Shown here: positions 11,577-22,657 of the stretch, in pieces
How positions within the stretch are numbered: the stretch's first letter is position 1
Layout: every line of letters starts with the position of its first letter
Made by a program: the position numbers and the translations under genes
Notes under the pieces: model-generated
The model's database searches: none
The model's input: only the letters and a program-made list of their open reading frames with translations
Told to the model about the DNA's origin: nothing
Origin: Bos javanicus
Lineage: Eukaryota > Chordata > Mammalia > Artiodactyla > Bovidae
Direction of reading: 5' to 3'
Length of the DNA: 64,000 nucleotides
Assembly: GCF_032452875.1 (NCBI RefSeq)
Contig: NC_083868.1
Location: 98,390,537 to 98,454,536 of the forward strand

Positions 11577-11822
11577 CTAAACATAGCATACAGAACACAC
11601 CTTCATGTTTTCTTGATGATATGGAGCCTGTATACGAAAATAAATTTTAATTGTTGCATTCACATAATTCAGTAACACACTGAAGAGCTTTCTGAAATAG
11701 GAGAAGCTGTTGGTACCCACATTAATGGCCCCAGACAGCTGTGGTTTGTAAGATATTGGGTCTGATTTACGAGAAATCTCTGTCATTCCTTCACTGACAA
11801 TGTTGACTCTCATCTCCTGACA
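11577..11822 (-). other. Weak exon-like open segment
   Basis: On the minus strand a pyrimidine-rich stretch ending in 'atttctttctag' precedes position 11822. From there an 82-codon frame (including the stop) stays open to 11577, with the first Met at 11813. A possible donor 'AAG|GTGTGT' lies inside it. I recognise no domain or protein family. Open frames of this length arise by chance in this window, and neither splice site is exceptional, so this is a low-confidence candidate for an exon or an old pseudogene fragment. Confidence 0.2.
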
Positions 11823-11829
11823 CTAGAAA

Positions 11830-12310
11830 GAAATGATTTGAGAAATAACATGGCTGTTAGAAGGAGAGAGATCTGGATTAGTCAGGATGTGTATGCTTGT
11901 TTACTAACTTTGATTTTGGGTAGATTATGTCAATGCCTGACCTTATCACTCTTATGACAAAATTGGCTTAATGGTATATATTTTTTCTAAAGAATAAATT
12001 AGATAATACATGTAAAACACAAATTAAGAGTTTGATTAATGTTTAAGTCACTTCTGGTAACCACTTCCTCTCAATTTACTACTTCTAAATTGTCCTAGAC
12101 TAGAAAAATGAATCTGAAAATATGATAGCTCAAGTTTTGATAGTACTTAAAGGTGACTCAGTTTAAAAAATAACTTTAAAGATTATTTAAAAGCTTACTC
12201 AATTAAAAACTGCTTGACCAAATTAAGTCTCTCAACAAAGGTCCCATCATATGCTTAGACAAATGCGTTCCCACCCTCCACTAAAGGAAGGGAATATGTT
12301 TATTCCTCCC
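11830..12310. other. Unique AT-rich sequence
   Basis: Nothing recognised. Confidence 0.4.
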
Positions 12311-12312
12311 TT

Positions 12313-12640
12313 AGACTTCCCCTGGTAGCTCTGCTGGTAAAGAATCTGCCTGCAATGCAGGAGACCCTGGTTCAATTCCTGGGTCAGGAAGATCTGCTGG
12401 AGAAGGGATAGGCTACCCACTCCAGGATTCTTGGGCTTCACTGGTGGCTCAACTGGTAAAGAATCCTTCCACGATATGGGAGACATGAGTTCAATACCTT
12501 GGTCAGGAAGATCCCCTGGAGAAGGGAATAGTTACCCACTCCAGAATTCTGGCCTGGAGAATTCCATGGACTGTATAGTCCATGGAGTCACAAAGAATCA
12601 GGCACAAATGAGGGACTTTCACTCTCTCACTCACCCTTGG
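12313..12640 (+). repeat. Bov-tA3-type SINE with two tRNA heads
   Basis: Same organisation as the copy at 10633-10945: two tRNA-like heads, 'ggctacccactccaggattc' as linker, one Bov-A body containing 'catggactgtatagtccatg', and a (CACTCT)n-like tail. More diverged. Confidence 0.9.
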
Positions 12641-12783
12641 CCAACTATGGTCATTATAAAGTTCTAGTCACATTGAGCTCATTGCGCACTGGAATTAGTT
12701 CCACCCATCATTGCCATGTAGGTGGAAGAATGGGTGTTTCCGAGTAATGACCATTCAAATATTTGAAAGATACTGTCTTGTCC

Positions 12784-13006
12784 TTGGCTTCCTATGTGAC
12801 ACTAGTGGTAAAGAACCCGCTTGCCAATGCAGGAGATGAAAGAGAGAGATGCAGTTTTGACCCCTGGGTTGGGAAGATCCCCTGGAGAAGGAAATGGCAA
12901 CCCACTCCAGTGTTCTTGCCTGGGATATTCTATGGACAGAGGAGCCTGGCAGGCTACAGTCCATAGGGTCACAAAGAGTCAGATACAACTGATGTGACAT
13001 AGCAGG
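12784..13006 (+). repeat. Bov-tA SINE
   Basis: tRNA-like head 'ggcttcctatgtgacactag' with an internal insertion of GA-rich sequence near 12838-12852, then 'gggaagatcccctggagaag', the Bov-A body and the end 'cagatacaactgatgtgac'. Confidence 0.9.
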
Positions 13007-13236
13007 CATCCGCGTCTTGTCCCTAAACACTTTTTATCCATGTTAAAGATGGCTATCTATTTTACGTCATCTTCTTTTGTCAACTTTTCAGTATTACCAA
13101 ATTTGTCTCTTTGAATTATTGTGCAGAGGTGTTATTTGAGTCATTTGGAATAGAATCAGATTTCTTTAAGAGTAGCCCTAGACTTCAAACAGAGATGTTT
13201 GTATTCTGGATTAGATTATCATTAGTGAACTGAAAG

Positions 13237-13585
13237 GGGCTTCCCTGGTGGCTCCAGGCCAGAATACTAGAGTGGGTAGGCATTCCCTTCTCAGGGGATC
13301 TTCCCAACCCAGGGATCGAACCCAGGTCTCCCTCATTGCAGGTGGATTATTTACCAGATGAGTCATTAGGGAAGCCCCCCTGGTGGCTCAGTGGTAAAGA
13401 ATTCGCCTGCCAGTGCAGGAGACTGGAATTTGATCTCTGGGTTGGGAAGATCCCCTGGAGAAGGCAATGGCAACTCATTCCAGTATTCTTCTCTGGGAAA
13501 TCTCATAGAAGAGGAGCCTGGAGGGCTACAGGCAATGGGGTCACAAAAGAGTCAGACACGACTTGGTGACTAAACAACAAAGTAA
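13237..13585 (+). repeat. Bov-tA SINE interrupted by another SINE
   Basis: A sense Bov-tA begins at 13237 ('ggggcttccctggtggctc'). It is interrupted from 13255 to 13377 by an antisense Bov-tA piece and continues at 13378 to the end 'gacacgacttggtgactaaa' with a CAACAA tail. The 12 bases 'ccctggtggctc' occur at 13243-13254 and again at 13378-13389, as expected of a target duplication made by the inner insertion. Confidence 0.88.
13255..13377 (-). repeat. Partial antisense Bov-tA nested in a SINE
   Basis: Read on minus it starts 'ggcttccctaatgactcatc' and includes a B-box-like 'gggttcgatccc'. It stops at 'attctggcctg', lacking the rest of the Bov-A body and any tail. See the nested-insertion finding. 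Confidence 0.85.
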
Positions 13586-13672
13586 ACCTAAACTATAGCC
13601 TAGTTCTTCCCAAGAATCAGGGAAGTTTGTTTACTATCGATCAAAACTCAATCTGGTCTCTTTTTACTTTAC

Positions 13673-13695
13673 TATATATATATATATATATATAT
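13673..13695. repeat. (TA)n microsatellite
   Basis: Uninterrupted TA dinucleotide tract of about 11.5 units. Confidence 0.97.
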
Positions 13696-13851
13696 GCAGA
13701 ATTATAAAATTGTTTCTCTTATCCATTTTTGAAACTAGATATTTGCATCTTTCTATAATTTTTCAAGATTACCACGTGGTTCTGTCACCTCAGTTGTAAG
13801 TGATTTTAATACAGTGAACTGGACTTATTTAGGAAATGTAGAATACTATAT

Positions 13852-14130
13852 GGAGAAGGCAATGGCACCCGACTCCAGTACTCTTGCCTGGAAAATCCCA
13901 TGGACGGAGGAGCCTGGTAGGCTGCAGTCCATGGGGTTGCGAAGAGTCGGACACGACTGAGCGACTTCCCTTTAACTTTTCACTTTCATGCATTGGAGAA
14001 GAAGATGGCAACCCACTCCAGTGTTCTTGCCTGGAAAATTCCAGGGACAGGGGAGCCTGGAGGGCTGCCGTCTATGGGGTCACACAGAGTCAGACACGAC
14101 TGAAGCGACTTAGCAGCAGCAGCAGCAGCA
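13852..14130 (+). repeat. Bov-A2 SINE, sense, with target duplication
   Basis: Two Bov-A monomers lie in tandem, joined by 'cactttcatgcattggagaa', with an (AGC)n tail. The 11-bp sequence 'gaatactatat' flanks it at 13841-13851 and 14131-14141. It is the only Bov-A2 dimer here in sense orientation, and it is well preserved. Confidence 0.95.
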
Positions 14131-14346
14131 GAATACTATATATTCTTATGATCATGATTGTCATTTCGATCTAACCATAATCAATTCAATTCAATTCTAT
14201 ATTTTTCAGCTTGGAAAAATTTCTACCTTCAGAGAATTGCTTTCTCCATGTCCTTTATAAACATTGCTTCAAGTAGAGATCCAATGTTTTCCTGATTGCT
14301 TTTCTCTCAATGTCCCTGAAAACTGGAAATCTCTATTTGATACCTC

Positions 14347-14366
14347 TGTGTTTGTGTGTGTGTGTG
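14347..14366. repeat. (TG)n microsatellite
   Basis: Short TG tract interrupted once by a T. Confidence 0.8.
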
Positions 14367-14549
14367 AAGGGGTAAAGGCTCAAGTTATTTAGAACTTTAA
14401 CACAAATGACCTGTGTGAAAGTTTAAGCCAGCTGAAAAATTTAAAGGAAACCATCTGCAAAAGAGACTACCCTCAAATTTGATAATTTGCAAGAAGGTTC
14501 TCAAAATTCACTTAAAGTGATTGTATTCATGCTTACAGTTTATTACTGG

Positions 14550-14875
14550 AAAAGGATACAAATTTAAACCAACCAAGGGAAGGAAAGCATGAAGTAGAGT
14601 CCAGGAAAAGTACCAAATGTGGAACTTCCATTGTCTTCTTCCTATGGTGTCATGGATGTGTTACTTCCCAGGCATTGATGTTTGACAATACACAGTGGAT
14701 TGATAACATGTGGAGTATTGCCAACCAGGAAAGCTCACTAGATTCCAAAGCTGCTAGTGTCTTATTTTTGGACTTTCCTGACTCCATAACCATGAGAAAT
14801 ATATGTTTGTCCAGTGTATAACCATCTAATGTGTGATATTGTTATATCAACTCAAGCTGACTAATGTAGTTATCA
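14550..14875 (+). repeat. Possible ancient LTR-like repeat
   Basis: The segment around 'ccaaccaagggaaggaaagc' and the end 'gttatatcaactcaagctga' resembles old mammalian MaLR-type LTR relics in my memory. Divergence is too great for a firm family name. Confidence 0.3.
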
Positions 14876-14918
14876 TTTTTCTCCACAAAAGATGACACTA
14901 ATGATAATAATGATAATG

Positions 14919-15121
14919 TTGTTGTTTAGTCATTAATCTGACTCTTTTGTGACCTCGGTGACTGTAGCCTGCCAGGCTCATCTGCCCATGGGATATCCCA
15001 GGCAAGAATCCTGGACTGGGTTGCCATTTTCTTCTCTAGAGAACCTTCCTGACCCAAGGATTGAACTCTCGGTCTCCTGCATTGACAGGTGTTTTTCTAC
15101 CAGGGAGCCCCTGGGAAGTCC
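14919..15121 (-). repeat. Bov-tA SINE, antisense
   Basis: The minus strand begins near 'ggacttcccaggggctccc' and runs through the tRNA-like head, 'agaagaaaatggcaacccag' and the Bov-A body, ending in a CAACAAC-type tail (GTTGTTG on +). Confidence 0.9.
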
Positions 15122-15699
15122 ATTACACATAATAGATGTTCAAATAAACCTTTTGGAGTAAGCAAATACAGAACTTCTCATTTTTTACTAAATTTTACTA
15201 CTTTCTTATGTTTAACTTTCCTCATGTGTGCTTTTATCATTTTTCATGTGTCCTTAGAAACTCTGAACTTATTTTACATAAAACCAAATTTCTGTCTTCT
15301 CTTGTGAAATCAGAACCCAAAACAGAGTTCTGAATAACATTTGTTGAAGTTCATGAATGTCCATCCCCTCTAGACTGAACAACACCCCAAGTTCATCTGC
15401 TTTCTATTCCCTTTATGGTAGTCATCTCTTCCTGATAAGATTGGGTTAGTGAACCTGCTTATATGACAAGATTTCTGACCTATCTTGAGGTTTCAAAGAT
15501 TACCTTATTGGGGTCATTACCAATACTAGAATAGTAAAATGAATAATTTAGAATCATAAAATGATAAAATGCATTTTAAAAAGACATAAAATTATACATA
15601 AGAATAAACTCAATTATATTGAGAGTGTCTGAGTGTATTAGGTTTGATCATATTGAGACATATGTCACGTTCTTGAATGCAAGTATTATAACAATGTAA
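15122..15699. other. Unique AT-rich sequence
   Basis: Nothing recognised. Confidence 0.4.
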
Positions 15700-16312
15700 G
15701 TTTCCCCAAATAAATGTACTAATTTAAAGCAATTCCAATAAAATAGATTCTAAAGTACCTAAGGAAGAATAAAGAAGTGAAAATAAGCAAACAAAAAAAG
15801 CAATGAAAGAATAAGTAATGCGGAGAGCTTTCAGAAATAGATATCATGTTATCAAAGGCATAATAATAGCTAGTGTGGTATAGTCTAAAGACAGATAAAT
15901 TAATGGAAGGGAATAGAAAACTGAGAAAGTGACTCAAGACACATTCATCACTTTACTCAACCAAGTTGTTGGTACTTAGAGAATATCATGTGATGAAAAT
16001 TTGAAATTCATGCCATATTTGAACACAAATGCGTTACTTTGAATATACAAGTCAAGTAAGAGGAATAAATAGATAGCCCTGGATAACAAAACCTAACAAA
16101 ATCCCATGTGACTACTGTCATAAAGAATTGATTTTAATTAGTTTGAGAAAGAATGGCTTAATGGGAAAAAGGATGGCATAATTTGTTGAATAATTGGAAA
16201 ATTTTACCTCATAATATTTTTAAAAACTGCAGATGGATTAAAATGTTAAAGAGTATATAAAGAGTTTTAAGTTATAAAATAATAATATATAGATGAAAAT
16301 AAATATGATTTG

Positions 16313-16598
16313 GGGACTTCCCTGGTGGTCTAGTGGTTAAGAATTCGCCTGCCAATTCAGGGGACACGGGTTTGATCCCTAGCCTGGGAGGATTTCTCAC
16401 GCCTCTGGGCAGCTAAGTCTGTGCGCTGCAGCTTCTGAGCCTGCAGGCTCTGGAGCCTGTGCCCTGAAACGAGAGAAGCCACGGCAATGAGGAGCCCCAA
16501 CACTGCAGCTAGAGAGTAGTCCCTGCTTGTGCAACCAGGGAAAGCCCACAGGCAGCGACTAAGACCCAGAGCAGGCAAAAATAAGTAATAATAAATAG
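16313..16598 (+). repeat. CHR-1-type SINE
   Basis: The head 'ggggacttccctggtggtct' is followed by 'gttaagaattcgcctgccaa' and the long CHR-1 body with 'ctgtgcgctgcagcttctga' and 'cacggcaatgaggagcccc'. It ends in an AATAAT-rich tail. The body is much longer and more GC-rich than CHR-2. Confidence 0.88.
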
Positions 16599-16931
16599 AA
16601 ATTTTTAAAAAATCTGATTCTTGGTAGATATGCAAAGTAAGTAATAAAATATGTTAATGTGTTCAAATACATAAAAATTTAAAAATGTTTTCATAAATAT
16701 CATAAATGGTAAAGTAGTAAAAATTTAAAAATAATTAAAAATAAAGAACTGTTCTTATGTATGAAGAAATTTATTTAAAGAATTGATCGAAGAAAATAAC
16801 TGGTTATTCACCACACATTATGAACAATATGAGAAAATGTCTACATCACAAAAATCAAAGAAATGCATATTAAAATAATAAATAATTTTTCACATGTAAC
16901 ACTGGAGAAGGTGAAAAAAATGCTCATATTC

Positions 16932-17122
16932 AGAAGTGAAAGTCTCTCAGTTGTGTCTGACTCTGTGACATGGACTATACAGTCAGTCCATGGAATTCTC
17001 CAGTCTAGAATACTGGAGTAGGTAGCCTTTCCCTTCTCCAGGGGATCTTCCCAACCCAAGGATCAAGCCCAGGTCTCCCACATTGCAGGCAGATTCTTTA
17101 CCAGCTGAACCACAAGGGAAGC
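16932..17122 (-). repeat. Bov-tA SINE, antisense
   Basis: The minus strand begins 'gcttcccttgtggttcagct' and includes the tRNA-like head and a Bov-A body shortened around 'catggactatacagtcagtc'. Inserted in the old L1. Confidence 0.88.
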
Positions 17123-17199
17123 AAAGATGGTGGAAAACAAGGATAGTTACAAATTAATTTTACTAATGTCAGATAACAGCTTTTTAGAGAGCAATATAG

Positions 17200-17408
17200 G
17201 GTCTTCCTAGGTGGTGCTCCTGGTAGAAGAATCCTGTTGCAGTGCAAGAGACCTGGATTCAAAACCCAGATCAGGAAGATGCCCTGAAGAAGGAAATGAC
17301 AACCTACTCTAGTATTCTTGCCTGAAAAATTCCATGGATAAGAGGAGTCTGGCGGGCTACAGTCCATGGGGTTGCAAACAATCGCACACAACTGTGCAGC
17401 TGAGCACA
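17200..17408 (+). repeat. Bov-tA SINE, diverged
   Basis: Head 'gtcttcctaggtggtgctcc', junction 'gatgccctgaagaaggaaat' and body 'ggcgggctacagtccatggg' are all recognisable, with many substitutions. Inserted in the old L1. Confidence 0.85.
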
Positions 17409-17690
17409 TGGATACGCATAACAAAAACCTTAAAAATATTCACACATTTGAGCCTACAAATTCACTTGTAGGAATGTACTCTAAGAAAACAATTTGATAT
17501 ATCAAAAAAGATTTATGCTCATTTTTGTTCTTTGTAAAGTTGCTTATGCTGCCATAAAATTTTAAGAATAGGAGTATGTTAAATAAAGTATGATCAGGGA
17601 ATGAATTTGATATAACCATAAGAAAGTGAATTGAAATACTATAACCAAAGTCATATATATAGTTACACATTTAGAAAAATAGAAGAGTCG

Positions 17691-18349
17691 CTAGAAGAAA
17701 ATACATACAATATTAACACCAATATGTAGAATTTAATTTTTCTACTTTACCATATTTTCACATTTTAAATTTCCTTTTTATTCATATATTTTAATATATT
17801 CTATACAAAAGATAGAACAAAATATAACAATTAAATAAAATTACCCTATAGCCTCACCTAATTTCATTCATTTCTCTGGAAGAAATTATGTAGTCCTATG
17901 CATGTATCTCTATGAACTTTTTAGATATGAGAAATGTATTATCATTGTGATCAGAGGTAAAGGCTATTTTAACGAGTGTTGATCCAGACAGAAGAGAGTA
18001 ATATTTCTCTTATATCCATAGGTCTAAATATTAAAGGCAGTAACTATGACAAACAGTATATAGGGGAACCATATAATTGACTGAAGCCTTTTAATGGTAT
18101 TAGAGAAGACATCTTATACTATATGCAGATAGATGTCTAGCCTTGACTATTCCTACCTCACCACTCTTTAACATACACCTTGGTTGTCATTAAACACTCT
18201 TAGAACCTAAGAAAACCTTCTAGCAGAGGAAAAGAGCACAAACATTTTCAACAATGACAATACACTTTATTAGGAAGAAATATATTCCCAATCTTTGGGC
18301 TTTTGCCTTAAAATCAACAAACTTTTTACATAAATTAGTGCTCATTTTC
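17691..18349. other. AT-rich sequence, possibly more L1 3' region
   Basis: No clear landmarks. It may hold the decayed 3' untranslated part of the preceding L1. Confidence 0.35.
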
Positions 18350-19215
18350 CTCCCAGTTTTATTGAGATATAATTGACATATAGCACTGTATAAATTTAAG
18401 GTATACAGCATAATGGTTTGATTTACATACATCATGAAGTGATTATCACAATAAGTTTAGTGAACATCCATTATCTCATATAGATAGAAAAATAAAAAAT
18501 GAGAAAAAATTTTTTTCTTGTATTGAGAACTCTTAACGGTTTATTCTCTGAACAACTTTCATGTATAACAAACAAGTCTTAATTGTATTTGTCATGTTGT
18601 ACATTACATTCCTATTTATCTTATAACTGGAAGTTTGTACCCCTTTGCCTTCACCCAATTCACCCCACCCAACCTCTACCTTTACTAACCATAAGTCTGA
18701 TTTCTTTGTGAGTTTGTTTTTGAAGTATAATTGACCTACCACACTGCGTTACTTTCTATTATACACTATAGTGATCAGATAATCTCTATACATTTCAAAA
18801 TGATCACACAGTAAGTCTAGTTACAATATGTCACCATATGAAGGTATTACTTAATTATTGGCTACATTTCGCACACTGTACATTTCATACCCATGACTCA
18901 TTTATTCTGCAACTGCAAGTTTGTACCTCTTAATCTCCCTCCTCCAAACCCCCTCCCCTCTGATAACTACATTTGTTCTCTGTATCTATTATTCTGTTTT
19001 CTCTTTTGTTATGTTGGTTCTTCGGTTTTGGTTTTCAGGTCCCCATTTAAGTGAAATCATATAGAATTTGTCTTTCTTTGGCTTATTTCACTCAGAATAA
19101 TACCCTTTAGGTCCATCCATGTGGTTGTAAATAATAAGATTTCACACTTTTTATGGCTGAGTAATATTTCATTGTATATATCACACATGTTTATTTTCCT
19201 TGAGATTCTTTATAC
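18350..19215 (-). repeat. L1 3'-end sequence, antisense, two similar units
   Basis: The + strand shows typical antisense L1 3'-UTR text: 'ttttattgagatataattga', 'ggtatacagcataatggttt', 'gaaatcatatagaatttg', 'ggctgagtaatatttcattg'. The 'gtataattgac...atgatcaca...acattacat...ctggaagtttgtaccccttt' block occurs twice, at about 18355-18700 and 18720-18960. That suggests a duplicated 3' UTR or two adjacent elements. Confidence 0.75.
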
Positions 19216-19239
19216 TTCTTATATTGGTAGGCAGATTAC

Positions 19240-20070
19240 TTGGATCAAATTTTTTTTAATAACATTATTTCTTCAAATACTTTTTTTCTATTCCTTTCTC
19301 TCATATCTCCTGAAATAAAATTACACATGTACTAGACTGCTTGATATTGTCTCATAGGTCACTGATGTTTTTTTCTGTGTTGAATAGTGAAAGCACTATT
19401 TCAGTTTGCTTTTCTGGTAATTCCCTATCTCTTTCATTTCTAGGACTGTTTTTGCTGATTGATTTTCTTCTGGTGACAAATTGTATTTTCCTGCTTACTT
19501 GCATGTCTGGTAATTTTTTTTTTTTAATGTATGCTGGATGTTGTAAATTCTCCCCTGTTGGCAGTTGGGCCATATTGTATTCCTTTAAATAGAGTTAAAT
19601 TTTGTTTTGGTGTACAGTTAGGTTACTTAAAATTTATTAGCTCATGTTGAGACTTGCTTTTAAACTTTTCTAGAATGGAAGCCAGGACTTCGCTGGTGGT
19701 CTAGTGGCTAAGACCCTAGGCAGGGGGCCTGGGTTCCATCTCTGGTCCGGGAACTAGAGGGTCCTTTGGTATAGGGCTGATTCAGTCCACCACCAGTGCA
19801 TGACCCTACCAAGGATTCTAACCTATTACTGTAATCTAATTTTTTTCTACTCTGGCTGATAGGAACTCAAAACTACTCTCAGACTGATGTAAGCATCAGG
19901 AATTGTTCTACCTGCTTCTTTCTGGTGGCTGTTTCTCTGAACTTGGACTGTTTTCTTTCAGCTGGCACCAGTTAGTACTCAGCCAAAAATGGAAGCTTTC
20001 CTCTGCAGATCTTTGGACTTTTTCTCTGTGCAGGAAGGAGTCTTTCCCTGAAATGCCCTCCTTTCTCATC
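19240..20070 (-). repeat. Ancient L1M-type LINE, antisense
   Basis: Landmarks include 'atttcttcaaatactttttt', 'cctgcttacttgcatgtctg' and 'tatgctggatgttgtaaatt', a set seen in old antisense L1M sequence. A CHR-2 SINE is inserted at 19683, and a BovB abuts at 20073. Confidence 0.6.
19683..19765 (+). repeat. CHR-2-type SINE fragment
   Basis: 'aggacttcgctggtggtcta' followed by 'gtggctaagaccctaggcag' and 'tggtccgggaactag'. About 80 bp of tRNA-like head only, lacking the tail. Confidence 0.78.
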
Positions 20071-20072
20071 AG

Positions 20073-21824
20073 ATCAGATCAGATCAGTCGCTCAGTCGTG
20101 TCCACTCTTCGCGACCCCATGAATTGCAGCATGCCAGGCCTCCCTGTCCATCACCATCTCCCGGAGTTCACTGAGACTCACGTCCATCGAGTCAGTGATG
20201 CCATCCAGCCATCTCATCCTCTGCTGTCCCCTTCTCCTCTTGCGCCCAATCCCTCCCAGCATCAGAGTCTTTTCCAATGAGTCAACTCTTCGCATGAGGT
20301 GGCCAAAGTACTGGAGTTTCAGCCTTAGCATCATTCCTTTCAAAGAAATCCCAGGGCTGATCTCCTTCAGAATGGACTGGTTGGATCTCCTTGCAGTCCA
20401 AGGGACTCTCAAGAGTCTTCTCCAACACCACACTTCAAAAGCATCAATTCTTCAGTGCTCAGCCTTCTTCACAATCCAACTCTCACATCCATACATGACC
20501 ACTGGAAAAACCATAGCCTTGATTAGACGAACCTTTGTTGGCAAAGTAATGTCTCTGCTTTTGAATATGCTATCTAGGTTGGTCATAACTTTCCTTCCAA
20601 GGAGTAAGTGTCTTTTAATTTCATGGCTGCAGTCACCATCTGTATTTGGAGCCCCCAAAAATAAAGTCTGATGCTGATTCCACTGTTTCCCCATCTATTT
20701 CCCATGAAGTGATGGGACCGGATGCCATGGTCTTCGTTTTCTGAATGTTGAGCTTTAAGCCAACTTTTTCACTCTCCACTTTCACTTTCATCAAGAGGCT
20801 TTTGAGTTCCTCTTCACTTTCTGCCATAAGGGTGGTGTCATCTGCATATCTGAGGTGATTGATATTTCTCCCGGCAATCTTGATTCCAGCTTGTGTTTCT
20901 TCCAGTCCAGCGTTTCTCATGATGTACTCTGCATATAAGTTAAATAAACAGGGTGACAATATACAGCCTTGACGAACTCCTTTTCCTATTTGGAACCAGT
21001 CTGTTGTTCCATGTCCAGTTCTAACTGTCACTTCCTGACCTGCATACAAATTTCTCAAGAGGCAGATCAGGTGGTCTGGTATTCCCATCTCTTTCAAAAT
21101 TTCCACAGTTTATTGTGATCCACACAGTCAAAGGCTTTGGCATAGTCAATAAAGCAGAAATGCTTTTCTGGAACTCTCTTGCTTTTTCCATGATCCAGCG
21201 GATGTTGGCAATTTGATCTCTGGTTCCTCTGCCTTTTCTAAAACCAGCTTGAACATCAGGAAGTTCACGGTTCACGTATTGCTGAAGCCTGGCTTGGAGA
21301 ATTTTGAGTATTACTTTACTAATGTGTGAGATGAGTGCAATTGTGTGGTAGTTTGAGCATTCTTTGGCATTGTCTTTCTTTGGGATTGGAATGAAAACTG
21401 ACCTTTTCCAGTCCTGTGGCCACTGCTGAGTTTTCCAAATTTGCTGGCATATTGAGTGCAGCACTTTCACAGCATCATCTTTCAGGATTTGAAATAGCTC
21501 AACTGGAATTCCATCACCTCCACTAGCTTTGTTCATAGTGATGTTTTCTAAGGCCCACTTGACTTCACATTCCAGGATGTCTGGCTCTAGGTAAATGATC
21601 ACACCATTGTGATTATCTTGGTCGTGAAGATCTTTTTTGTACAGTTCTTCTGTGTATTCTTGCCATCTCTTCTTAATATCTTCTGCTTCTGTTAGGTTCA
21701 TACCATTTCTGTCCTTTATCAAGCCCATCTTTGCATGAAATGTTCCTTTGGTATCTGTGATTTTCTTGAAGAGATCCCTAGTCTTTCCCATTCTGTTGTT
21801 TTCCTCTATTTCTTTGCATACTCT
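20073..21824 (-). repeat. BovB LINE, 1.75-kb antisense copy
   Basis: Begins on + with the GATCA-repeat 3' terminus ('catcagatcagatcagatca') and runs to 'ctctatttctttgcat' at the 5' truncation. Minus-strand frames at 21021-21791 (256 codons), 20633-21106, 20452-20694 and 20092-20433 cover the linker after the endonuclease region, the reverse transcriptase with its YADD motif, and the C-terminal region. Breaks: a frame shift at about 21103, a small deletion near 20640 and a CGA-to-TGA nonsense change near 20451. The copy is inactive but well preserved. An inverted partner lies at 33987-35727. Confidence 0.96.
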
Positions 21825-21835
21825 ACTTTTAAATT

Positions 21836-22062
21836 GTGGCTTTTCCAGTGGCTCAGATCATAAAGAATCTATCATGCAAGAGATGCAGGAGCTGCAGGTT
21901 TGATCCCTAGGTTGGAAAGATCCCCTGGAGAAGGGAATGGCTACCCACTCCAGTGTTCTTGCCTGGAAAATTCCATGGACAGAGGAGCCTGGCAGGCTAC
22001 AGTCACGGGGTCACAAAGAGTCAGACATGACTGAGTGACTAACACTTTCACTTTAGTTTCAG
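21836..22062 (+). repeat. Bov-tA SINE
   Basis: Head 'tggcttttccagtggctcag', then 'ggaaagatcccctggagaag', Bov-A body 'ctggcaggctacagtcacgg' and a (ACTTTC)n tail. It abuts the preceding BovB within about 12 bp. Confidence 0.92.
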
Positions 22063-22313
22063 TGGTCTCCCTGAATTGTTTTCTGAAATAGAGAGACTGT
22101 AAGTCATTTTTGAATTTTGTTCCCTGATTTGCAGCCTAAAAACTCTGCCCCTGGACATTTGGCTGATATGACTGTATGCTTCACCTTGTTTCTCTTCTCC
22201 CAGAGATTATAGTCCTGTGGTTGTGTTGTGCTGTCTGAAAATTGTTGAAACTTTATATATGTGTAGTTGACTCTTGAACAACATGGGTTTGAACTGCAAG
22301 GGTCTACTTACAT

Positions 22314-22534
22314 GTGTGTGTGCTCAGTGGCTCAGTTATGTCCAACTCTGTGACTCCATGGAATGTATCCTACCAGGCTCCTCTGTCCATCGGATTTTCC
22401 AGGCAAGAACACTGGTGTGGGTTTCCATTTCCTACTCCAGGGGATCTTCCTGACCCAGGGATCAAACCTTCATTTCTTGCTTCTCCTGCACTGTCAGGCA
22501 GATTCTTTGCCACTGTGCCAACTGGGAAGCCCCT
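22314..22534 (-). repeat. Bov-tA SINE inside the Tigger-like element
   Basis: The minus strand starts 'ggggcttcccagttggcaca'. The usual head, junction and Bov-A body follow. It splits the DNA transposon and is therefore younger. Confidence 0.9.
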
Positions 22535-22611
22535 TACACATGAATTTTTTTTTCAATAAGTACTACAGAAGCACGGACCGTTGAATCTGCAGATACAATC
22601 ATGTATACGGA

Positions 22612-22657
22612 GTGGTGGTGGTGGTTTAGTCACTGAGTTGTGTCCGACTCTATGGAT
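22612..22657 (-). repeat. Bov-A SINE stub
   Basis: 'ggtggtggtttagtcactga' plus 'gttgtgtccgactctatgg' is the 3' end of a Bov-A unit on minus, only about 45 bp long. Confidence 0.65.

Larger units (their letters stand above)
15700..17690 (+). repeat. Old L1 LINE relic, sense, broken by SINEs
   Basis: The A-rich sense strand of an old L1 (L1M age class). It shows the ORF2 3' region, for example 'agcaattccaataaaataga', and later 'gaaatgcatattaaaataat' and 'aattcacttgtaggaatgta'. It is interrupted by a CHR-1 SINE and two Bov-tA SINEs. Stops occur in all frames. Boundaries are approximate. Confidence 0.65.

Noticed and set aside
14112..14132. AGC/GCT triplet tracts as expandable disease-type repeats
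   Set aside because: Short AGC tails are a normal feature of Bov-A2 3' ends and occur at every Bov-A2 copy here.
16357..16635. 92-codon minus-strand frame with a hydrophobic stretch
   Set aside because: It is the antisense of a CHR-1 SINE; an equivalent reading appears in the other CHR-1 copy near 25.2 kb.
21021..21791. 256-codon minus-strand frame as a host gene
   Set aside because: It is the BovB LINE polyprotein between the endonuclease region and the reverse transcriptase. The frame breaks in the next segment and the same sequence recurs at 34 kb and 49 kb.
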